Part shown: piece after piece, positions 36,763 to 46,122 of the stretch
How the letters are laid out: every line of letters begins with the position of its first letter
Position numbering within the stretch: position 1 is the first letter of the stretch
Origin: Hevea brasiliensis
Lineage: Eukaryota; Streptophyta; Magnoliopsida; Malpighiales; Euphorbiaceae
Assembly: GCF_030052815.1 (NCBI RefSeq)
Contig: NC_079493.1
Span: 62,000,691 to 62,064,690 of the forward strand
Direction: 5' to 3'
DNA length: 64,000 nucleotides
The notes under the pieces: model-generated
Told to the model about the DNA's origin: nothing
Database searches by the model: none
The model's input: only the letters and a program-made list of their open reading frames with translations
Program-made: the position numbers and the translations under genes

Positions 36763-36810
36763 TTCTTATTCTTTGTGCTTACTTTGTGTTTGTTACCTTT
36801 TTCATATTTG

Positions 36811-37288
36811 TTGTTTGGCTCTAGTTCCATATTTGCTTATACTTCTTCATCTTGCACTTGGTTCTTTCTTGCTAAACCTTGTTTTGCTTCTTATTGTGTT
36901 TCTGTTATTCACATTTTTGTTCATTGTATGCTTGACCGAAATTGTCTCTTGGGGTTTAGTATGATTTGTTTATTTAAAAATTTCTTTTATTGAGTTTGTC
37001 TTAGGGTGTATATTTTGAGGGTTGTTTGATATTATTTTCTTGTTTAATGTTGTTTGGCTATAGTTCCATATTTGCTTCTACTTCTTCATCTTGCACCTGG
37101 TTCTTTCTTGCTAAACCTTGTTTTGCTTCTTATTGTGTTTCTGTTATTCAAATTTTTGTTCATTGTATGCTTGACCGAAATTGGCTCTTGGGGTTTAGTA
37201 TGATTTGTTTGTTTAAAAATTTATTTTGTTGAGTTTGTCTTAGGGTGTAAATTTTGAGGGTTGTTTGATATTATTTGCTTGCTGAACC
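36811..37288 (+). repeat. 239-bp tandem duplication in CRM-1 leader
   Basis: Two copies start at TTGTTTGGCT (36811 and 37050) and run through TTGACCGAAATTG and TGTCTTAGGGTGTA. CRM-2 has this unit once before its solo LTR insertion. Confidence 0.85.
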
Positions 37289-37735
37289 AAAATTTTACAG
37301 TAGACCCGATCAAATTATGTTCACATAGCAAATAGACCCAGAAATTCCTGAAAATTTACATGGTGTTTATACCCCACTTCAGCAGTTTCCAAATTAAATT
37401 TCAGCTTAAAATTCAATCGTTTGTGAGGGGAACCAAAATTTTGCGACAGACTCAACCAAATTAAGTTCAAATAGCAAATCAGCCCAGAAATTCCTAAAAA
37501 TTAATAGGTTGTTTGTGCCACATTTGAGCTATTCTCAAATTAAATCTCAGTTCAAAATTTAACCGTTTGTGTGGGGAACCAAAATTTTGCGGCAGACACG
37601 ATTAAATTTGGTTTACATAGTAAAGCAGTCAAGAAAAGCCTGAAATTCTAGCAGCAATTAGTTAGTATTGGGTTGCATTTGCCTACTCAATTTCAGATCA
37701 AAATACACTCGTTTGCTTGGTGATCCTAAATTTAT
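37284..37735 (+). repeat. About 146-bp tandem repeats in CRM-1 leader
   Basis: Units start at GAACCAAAATTTT at 37284, 37430 and 37576, spaced 146 bp. The third unit is more divergent. Shared core blocks are AGCAAATAGACCCAGAAATT and TTTAACCGTTTGTG. Confidence 0.85.
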
Positions 37736-38262
37736 GCAATTCTCGATGTATTGTGTTAACTGCTGGTAATTCTGATAAGTTGGTGGCAAACTTGGATATT
37801 TAAGCTTGATATCTCTTCTTTAGGTTGTCTCTTTTCTAGCTTACTACTCTTTTATTTTGGTGTCTTCTTTCTTGATTCCTTACTGCATTTCATTTCCATA
37901 CTTGAGCTTTTCTTTCCTTGACTTCTTGAGTCACATTATTGCCTTCTTGATTATTCGTTTTGATTCGTCACGTTTAAGAATTTTATTATGTGTTAAATTT
38001 TTGTGAGTACAGTCTTGGTTTGAGTTACTTGAGTTTGATAAGAACTTATGGACATTTCCAAGAGAGGTAAAAGGCACAGAGTGGTGAGTTCATAGGAGGG
38101 GAAAAGCCTTGTTGAGTTAAACACGAGTGGAGTGTCTCCTGTTGAGTGTAAACACGTAAGGGAGTGAGTGAGGTATTTTTTTTTACACTAACCATTTTCT
38201 TGCAAGTCTGAAAACATGTCTAGAAGGGGTGATAGTAGTGAGGGGGAAGGTGAAAATCCATT

Positions 38263-38267
38263 CTACA
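38263..38267. repeat. Target-site duplication CTACA, left
   Basis: CTACA recurs at 43552-43556 after the antisense CRM LTR. Confidence 0.9.
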
Positions 38268-39521
38268 TGATGTGAACGTTCAAGTAATTGGTAACTTGAA
38301 AACCCACATTCAAGGATTAAAGGAACAATATGGAAAGCACCAAATCAAGATGTATGAATTTGATTCTTTGAACCAACACAATCAGATTGCTATGTAATTC
38401 AAAGAAAGTATTAGAAATGGGATTCTTGACCTAATTCATATGGAGAATGAATAAACCAAGAATATTATGCACATTAAACCTTGTAAGATAGAAATCTCAG
38501 CAAGTTAATGAGTTTCACAAGAACAAAGGCAACAGCCAATTTACTCACTAAAGGAGCAGAAACAATCTTTCATTAATATTCAAAGTGTGTCCTCCACTCT
38601 CTCATTACACTTGTATTTATAGTCTCTTGGCTTCAAAGCTAAAGACAAAAATATCCCTACTTTAGTAACAGCTGTAAGGAGCTTTAAGTCCAAACAAAAA
38701 TTAATCTATCAAAAGACTAAAAACTCCTAACAAAAAGCAAATTTAATACAGCAGAAAATAAGGGCATTTAAGTCCAAAAAGAGAGGTGGTTATAACAGTA
38801 AGGAGTATTCCTTCAAAAAAGGTGCCAGCAGATGCATGTACATGGGTTGGATCTGGTGTGTGACACCCCTTACCCGACTACAGTGTAGCCGAGCAAGTTA
38901 TGCCACTCAGTGTGCCGGAGCACTCTATTTTATCTGATTTCATTACATTCCTTGATTTATTTATTCAAAAACTTTATTGAAGATTTAGGCTATTTTTACT
39001 TTTATCAAAATCTAACTAAGTTGGAAATTTCAAAAATTTTAACGATAATCCGACAAAGTGTCGGCTGTAATTTGGACTAATGATTCTTCCAACTCGCCAA
39101 AGACAATTTCAATATATACTCAATTTTTCAAACTTAATAGTCTCAAAATTTTCAAACATAATGTATCTCAATGCGATATCAGATTTCTCGAAATCTCATT
39201 AGATTTTAAATATATCAATATTCACAAGTATAATCTCATTATAACTCAAATTCAATTCACATACTAAAATACTTACTTTGAATAGCTTCCATAATTCATA
39301 GGTTAATTACATGAGTTTATTTTGTACAAGATACACAAATAATTTACAATGTTCTAGGAATGAACAATATACATAACATGTATAAAATGAGCCCTATCTA
39401 CATGCATTGCTGAGGAGGTGACAATCTTGAACTCTTCGACACTTCGCAGATCCGACTCCAAAAATCTCGATCGATACCATCTGGTTTTACCTTGATACTG
39501 CGAGGAAGCAATTCCATCGCG

Positions 39522-39539
39522 CTAAGCATTTCTGCTTAG
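39522..39539 (-). other. Conserved LTR hairpin (Tek-A)
   Basis: CTAAGCA-TTTC-TGCTTAG is a perfect 7-bp stem followed by TGGTGC. Confidence 0.7.
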
Positions 39540-40033
39540 TGGTGCAATAATATAACTTGAAATAATATATACAAGTAAAGAAAGAAATAAATGATAATTC
39601 ATACTCAAGAATCAATTTAATTTGGTATGGTATTTCTAGTATCAACGATCTTATATACTAGTTTGTTCCTCTTTGGAAGTGCTTAGTTTATAACTTTTCG
39701 AATACTAGCGGTATATAATTTATTCTATCTGTATTGTATTTCAAGTCCGCATTTACGTAATTTATATTTTTGCTATGTTTCTTTTGCTAATCTCTTTTGC
39801 TTATTCATTCAATACTTAATTTAATTGTATCGGATTTTCATTATACTTAACTTAACTTAGCTGAATTGAATAATACTTTAATTGATCGCCCAAGTAACCT
39901 ATACTAGACGCATCGGATCGATAACGGGTCGTTGGCACCGACACCGCATTGCCTCGGCCGTCATACCATGGGACGCAGTAACGTCAACCACGTATGCGAT
40001 CGGTATGGCTAAAGAGCCATGATATCACATAAT

Positions 40034-40108
40034 CGGCATAAAAGCCATGAATACGGGCATAAAAGCCATGGATACGGGCATAAAGCCATGAATACAGCAT
40101 AAAGCCTT
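40034..40108. repeat. Short tandem repeat, about 21-bp unit
   Basis: About three and a half copies of GGCATAAAAGCCATGAATAC-type units occur here. They are expanded only in this Tek-A copy; other copies have one or two related blocks. Confidence 0.8.
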
Positions 40109-43100
40109 TCCTTCGCGATCGCTAAAACAATACCCTATTGGCATGCCAAACTATCCAAACCAATCTTGTTAGGTATACTAGGGCATTTGATACTCTAAAA
40201 TATTAATATATTGTGCTTTATGACTTCATTATTTCATGATAAATTTCAATCATAATTCATACATTCATTTGATCATTTATATGATCACAATTCACATCAA
40301 TTATCCTTTTATACCATTGTACTCAAAATACTTCTCCTCTTTACAATAATGAGAACTAATGTCTCATTCATACATTTATATGGTTTATTTATCCATTCAT
40401 TATGTTATTCATATTGATCCCAATTCTAAACAATGGTTCACATGTACCATTGTATTCAAAACATTTTTCCTTTCTCATTTATACATTCAACAGTCTACTT
40501 ATGTAATTACAAATTTTATATTTCAAGTTGAGTTACTAATATTTTATGAATTCCATTTGTGATGGGCATATATGCCCTAACTATCTATTCACATCAATTA
40601 GGTGACTTATTTTTCATGTTTCAAGTAATCCATGAATATTTCATAGATTTCAAATTTATGGCCTAAATTTCTTTTTAACAATTTTGACTAGGATGCATAG
40701 TCCATATTTGTCATACAATTCTAAGCATTTAAGCTTAGAATTGCTTCTAGGTCTTCATCTTAATTCACTAATCATTTTGATTACTATTCACCATACTAGT
40801 CAACCAAAATGTTGACCTTTTTATACTTAATGGATATATTAATTCTAATTACACCAAGATCCCACATTTTGAGTTTTACATTTACTAGTATTAATTGCCA
40901 ATTGCAATTTAAAGTCCCCTAGATGCATTTCTAATTTCAAATTTTGAATTTCAAGTTTTGGTGTCACTATTCACCTCATTGGTCAACAAAAATGTTGACT
41001 TTTGCATAGACAATAGGTACATTGGTTTTAACACTCCTGATGTACCACATTTTGCATTTAAAACTTGTTGGAATCAATTACCAAATCCATTTCCAAGCTT
41101 ATTTCAAGTTTTCATGTCAGTATTCACTTCATTAGTCAACTAAAATATTGACTTTTGCATAGAAAATATGTACATTGACTTTGGCACTTCAAACATACTA
41201 CATTTTTCATTTAAAACTTGTTGGTTTTGGTCACTTTCTCAAAGCTTAGGTCATTTTGGCAAAATTGCCAATTTTCGGTTTTGGTGCTCCGAAGTTGCAC
41301 TGTTTCATTGGTCGATTTACTGTTGGAATTTGACAAAACTTCCTTCATAGAAAATGTTCCTTATTTTGTCTACTTGAATTTCTTTTTTTGAATCACTCCA
41401 TTTGGAGTTTTGTAGCTCAAGTTATGGCCAAAATAAGTTTACTGTTCACGTGCCTTTATTCATGCCGAGATTTTGGAGTCCGCAGATTTTTGGTCCAAAT
41501 TTGGTCAGTAATTTGATCAAGTTAAGTTCATAATTTGGTCTAACTTTCTTCTTATGAAATGTTCTACCATACCTTAGGTTTCCATCGGTTCAAGAATCGC
41601 CTAAATCCGAGTTTTCTAGAGAGAGTTATAGTCCTCCAAACATTGCTGCTCAAATGAAAATTCTGGAAATCTCAGTACAGTAAACTTCACTTTGCTCAAT
41701 GATTTGATTAGGTTATGGTCATAATTTGGGGTAGGTTTCTTCATGAAAGTTGTTTTTCTATGTCTTAACTTATTGGTGTAAAAATTTCAGGTCAATTGAC
41801 CAAATCTACAATGAGTTATGGCCAAATGAACAGTTACTGTTCATTTGGTCATTCTGCAGGGGCTGTTTGCAGGGTATCCGGATTGGGGCCAAGTTTTGGT
41901 CCTCTTGCTTTGGTCTTTTGGGCATGGTTTCTTCAGCAAAAATGTGCCATTACAAGCCTAGTTTCATGTCCAATTGGCCAAACATCAATTGGACCTACAC
42001 AGCCAAAGTTATGGCTGTGCAAGTGGACTGAAATTTCAGTCACTCTGCTGCACTCACAAGGCAGCCTACACATTCACTTGGCTATACTATTTTTTAGTCC
42101 AATTCATGGTCAACATACCTAAAATGGTCACTAATTGACCATTAAGATGTTCTCTAACAATTTCCTAAGCCAAGTCAATTTTTCACTTCTCAAAACCCTA
42201 GTTTTCCCTTATGATTCACACATACACCTAATTAAGCACTTCCATTCATTATTTATGTATATATACACCTTAAACATAATCTCTAATTCATTCTAAGTCC
42301 ATTAAAACCATCAAAAACACTCCACCTTTGTTCCTTCCTTAGGGCAGCCAAAATTGATGGCATACATACACATAGTTTTTATTCATTTTACTTACAATTC
42401 CTTACTTATTTCAAGTCTTTAACATAGAAATAAAGAGTTTTAAATAGATAGGTGCACTAACCTTGAATGGGGCAGAATTTCCAGCCACCCAAACTCCTTT
42501 CTTTCTTCCTCTTTTGGCTGCCTAGAGGTTGCTCAAGTTGCTAGGTTAATTTTTTGTGAAGCTAGGTTATGATTTTGTTGGGTAGAAATGGGTGAATCAA
42601 GCTTTGAAAAGCTTGAATATGCTTAGCTATGGAAGAGGTCACGTATTGGAAGAAGATGAAGAAGAAGAAGAGCAGAATTTTTAGGTCCATTTGTCTCTTT
42701 TATTGGTTAAGTAAATGGTTGGTTAAATGTGATTGGTGGGAAACTCTTAGATGACATCATATGATGTCAAAATTGACATTTATTGTCATTTTTCTTTCCT
42801 CTTCTTCTCTACCCATTTTCACTTTAATTTTTAGTAATATTTATTCATATTTTAGACCATAATAATTATTTACTTAACTGGACAAGTCGGCCAAAAATTG
42901 TCTCTGAAGGCGAAATGACCAAAATGCCCTCCGTTTGGCTTAACGGGTCAAAATTGTCTGTACCGATTGAAAAATTTTTCTAAATATTTTCCTGGCATTC
43001 TAATGCCATAGGAACCTCAATGACCCTTCTCTGGAGTCTCAAAATTTATTTTATAATTTTTCCCCCGGGTCTAGGGCTCCTCATTGCGAGAACCGCAACT

Positions 43101-43556
43101 TCCCTCTGAGTTACCCCTCGCTAGGGCACCGACTCGTTTGACTTGGTTGTATTTTATTTCTAAAACTTTTACTAAATTTTTCTTATTAATATTTGAGTTA
43201 ATTATGATTCCTGACTTTAGTTTAAATATTTTTCTAGACGTTCTAGCTGTCCGGACCGACACCGGTCACCGGAACAGTAGACTGTACGGAGTTGCTACGG
43301 GGAGGGTGTTACATAGTGCATGCATGTCCACAGGTTATTCCATGTAACCTAATGGTCCACATGATACCTGGTCACTTCCAAGCTTAATTTTCACCAAATT
43401 TAATCCTTTATAATTTTCTTCATGCCATTCTAGCTTATAATCCTTACTCCTTAAGATTTCACAAATTAAATTCTGAAGTGATTTAGATCTAGCTCTAGTA
43501 ATTGGACCTTGGATGAAATCTTTTGGCGTGGATGTAGCCTAATTCTCATCACTACA

Positions 43557-45013
43557 AGCAGGCTATCATACAATAATTTGAAAGAATGAATGTTGTGTGC
43601 AATGGCATCATAGATAGGTTGGAAAGATTGGAGCAAAGAGATAGGCAAAATGAGAGAAGGCCAAATAGGAGGGATCTTGTACCGCCAGTAGTTGAATCTG
43701 ATGAACATGAGGCTGATAACTATGATTTTGAGGTTGAAAGACCTAGGCGGGGTAGGTATGAGACAAGAGCTAAAGATAGGAGGAATGGGGATAGGAGGAT
43801 AAAAAGAGAAGAAAGAGAGAGGAATAGGGTAGATGACAATATCAAAGTATTAAAATGAGCATCCCTTCTTTCCAAGGGAAAAATGATCCGGATGTGTATC
43901 TAGAATGGGAAAGGAAGGTAGAAGCTGTCTTTGATTGTCATCACTATTCAGAGGAGAAAAAAGTGAAGTTAGCAGCAGTAGAATTTACTGATTATGCTTT
44001 GGTATGGTGGGATCAAGTGTTGATTAGTAGAAGGAGAAATTATGAGCAATCAATTGCAACCTGGGGTGAGATGAAGACTATAATGAGAAGGAGATTTGTT
44101 CCTAGTCATTACTATAGAGAGCTATATTAGAGGTTGTAAAGATTGACTCAAGGTTCTAAAAGTGTTGAAGATTATCATAAAGAAATGGAAATTGCTATGA
44201 TTAGAGCAAATATAGAGGAGGATAGAGAAGCCACCATAGCTAGATTCTTGAATGGGCTAAACAAGGAGATTGCTCATATTGTTGGGTTACATCACTATAT
44301 GGTCCACATGGCTATGAAGGTAGAAAGGCAACTTAAAAGCAAGTCAAAATTTGGAAGAAATACAGGTACTTCATCTTGGAAGTCTAACTGGAAGAAGGAG
44401 GATAGGGAAAAGGCTGTTAGCAAATATAAGAAAAATGAGGAAGAGGAAAAGTAGGTGGAGAAGAAATTATAGAAAGTAAAGGAAAGGAGGTTGCAACTAC
44501 TACTCGAAATAGATATGTGAAGTGTTTTAGGTGTTTGGGCAGTGGACACATAGCTTACCAATGCCCTAACATGAGAGTCATGGTCATGAGAGAAAATGGT
44601 GAGATAGAAACGGGGGAGGAAATTGTGAGTGATTCCACATCTTCAGGGGAGGAGGATGCAGAGGTAGAATATGCTGCTGAAGGAAGTGCTCTAGTGATTA
44701 TGAGAGCATTAAATACTCAAGTAAAGGAGGATGTTGGTGATGAATTGCAAAGAGAAACAATTTTCCATACAAGGAGTCTTATCCAAGATAAAGCTTATAG
44801 TGTCATCATTGATGGGGGAAGTTGTGCCAATATTGCTAGTACTATTTTGGTGTAGAGATTAGGGTTCAGGACATTGAAATACCCTAGATCATATAAATTA
44901 CAGTGGTTGAATGAATGCGGTGAGGTGAAAGCAACAAAACAAGTGCTGATTTCCTTTGCAATAGGAAAGTATCAAGATGAGGTTACGTATGACGTGGTTC
45001 CAATGCAAGCTGG
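43557..45013 (+). pseudogene. CRM-1 gag-protease, decayed
   Basis: Gag resumes after the solo LTR: NVVCNGIIDRLERLEQ, a frameshift at about 43850 (one A lost), [17 protein letters not shown] and [13 protein letters not shown]. Stops at 44128 and 44137 follow, then RLTQGSKSVEDYHKEME. After another stop (44452) and frame change the knuckle CFRCLGSGHIAYQC is intact, followed by the protease IIDGGSCANIAS and a TAG at 44853. It stops at VPMQAG, where CRM-2's LTR begins at 45014. The frame continues into the LTR coding tail to 45221. Confidence 0.88.
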
Positions 45014-45837
45014 TGATGAGAATCAAGCTACATCCACGCCAAAGGATTTCATCCAAGGTCCAATCACTAGAGCTAGAGCTAAATCACTTCAGAATTTAAT
45101 TTGTGAAATCTTAAGGAGCAAGGATTATAAGCTGGAATGGCATGAAAAAAATTATAAAGGATTAAATTTGGTGAAAATTAAGCTTGGAAGTGACCAGGTG
45201 TCATGTGGAGCATTAGGTTAAATGAAATAACCTGTGGACATGCATGCACCAGATCCAACCCATGTACATGCATCTGTTGGCACCTTTTTGAAGGAATATT
45301 CCTTGCTGTTATAACCACCTCTCTTTTTGGACTTAAATGCCCTTTATTTTCTATTGTATTAAATTTGGTTTTTGTTGGGAGTTTTTAGTTTTTTGATAGA
45401 TTAATTTTTGTTTGGACTTAAAGCTCCTTACAGCTGTTACTAAAGTAGGGATATTTTTGTCTTTAGCTTTGAAGCCAAGAGACTATAAATACAAGTGTAA
45501 TGAGAGAGTGGACGACACACTTTGAATATTAATGAAAAATTATTTCTGCTCCATTAGTGAGCAAATTGGCTATTGCCTTTGTTCTTGTGAAGCTCATTAA
45601 CTTGCTGAGATTTCTATCTTGCAAGGTTTAATGTGCATAATATTCTTGGTTTATTCATTCTCCATATGAATTAGGTCAAGAATCCCATTTCTGATATTTT
45701 CTTTGAATTACACAGCAATCTGATTGTGCTAGTTCAAAGAATCAAATTCATACATCTTGATTTGGTGCTTTCCATATTGTTCCTTTAATTCTTGAATGTG
45801 GGTTTTCAAGTTACCAATTACTTGAGGGTTCATATCA
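45014..45837 (+). repeat. CRM-2 5' LTR, sense
   Basis: The LTR is 824 bp, TGATGAG to CATATCA. Its first 208 bases encode the polyprotein tail (GPITRARAKSLQ), ending TAA at 45219-45221. The TATA box is at 45484. The interval to the PBS is four bases. Confidence 0.92.
45484..45491 (+). promoter_or_regulatory. TATA box of CRM LTR
   Basis: GACTATAAATACAAG is kept in three of the four CRM LTR copies of this subfamily, about 350 bases before the LTR end. Confidence 0.6.
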
Positions 45838-45841
45838 GTTT

Positions 45842-45853
45842 TGGTATCAGAGC
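45842..45853 (+). other. CRM-2 primer-binding site (iMet type)
   Basis: TGGTATCAGAGC lies just downstream of the LTR end. Confidence 0.9.
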
Positions 45854-46122
45854 AAAGGGACGTCCAAACAAGGTAGATTCTCTATTTGCTTCTTATTCTT
45901 TGTATTTGTTACCTTTTTCATATTTGCTGTTTGGCTCTAGTTCCATATTTGTTTCTTCTCCTTCATCTTGCATCTGGTTCTTTCTTGCTAAAACTTGTTT
46001 TGCTTATTATTGTGTTTCTATTATTCACATTTTTGTTCAATGTATGCTTGACCGAAATTGGCTCTTGGGGTTTGGTATGACCTGTTTGTTTAAAACTTTG
46101 TTTTATTGAGTTTGTCTTAGGG
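45854..46122 (+). other. CRM-2 leader, first part
   Basis: Untranslated leader, one copy of the unit duplicated in CRM-1. It ends in TAGGG, the target of the Tek-B insertion. Confidence 0.8.

Larger units (their letters stand above)
36763..38262 (+). other. CRM-1 5' leader
   Basis: This is untranslated leader of a plus-strand CRM element. Its first 50 or so bases, PBS and 5' LTR are missing at the Tek-A junction. It contains a 239-bp tandem duplication, then a tandem array of about 146-bp units, then an acceptor-like TTACACTAACCATTTTCTTG ahead of the gag ATG at 38216 (MSRRGDSSEGEGENPFYM). Relatives read CAG at the acceptor; here it is CAAG. The first gag codons are open up to the inserted LTR. 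Confidence 0.8.
38859..43313 (-). mobile_element. Tek-A solo LTR, longest copy
   Basis: This 4,455-bp LTR runs TGTGACACCC to GGGTGTTACA, flanked by TGGTG and TAGTG, a 5-bp duplication with one mismatch. No interior is present. The hairpin is at 39522-39539 and the putative donor in sense at 42461 (TTCAAG|GTTAGTGC). All small frames inside are spurious. Confidence 0.88.
38268..43551 (-). mobile_element. Antisense CRM solo LTR inside CRM-1 gag, split by Tek-A
   Basis: The LTR is 38268-38858 plus 43319-43551, 824 bp in all, the same length as the CRM LTR at 45014-45837. It is antisense to its host element and flanked by CTACA on both sides. TATA (TATAAATA in sense) lies at 38614-38621. The GPITRAR-encoding segment is still readable near 43470-43500 in sense. 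Confidence 0.9.

Noticed and set aside
36749..37232. Repeated hydrophobic frames (SSIFAYTSSSCTWFFLAKP)
   Set aside because: The duplicated peptide comes from the 239-bp tandem duplication in the CRM leader, and the frame is not kept beyond it. It is not a gene.
37284..37735. Possible CRISPR-like or satellite array
   Set aside because: Units are 146 bp without spacers and sit in an element leader; this is not a CRISPR, and three units alone are not a satellite.
43071..43262. Frame with a basic start near the LTR end
   Set aside because: It is an LTR-internal shadow, not shared by other Tek-A LTRs.
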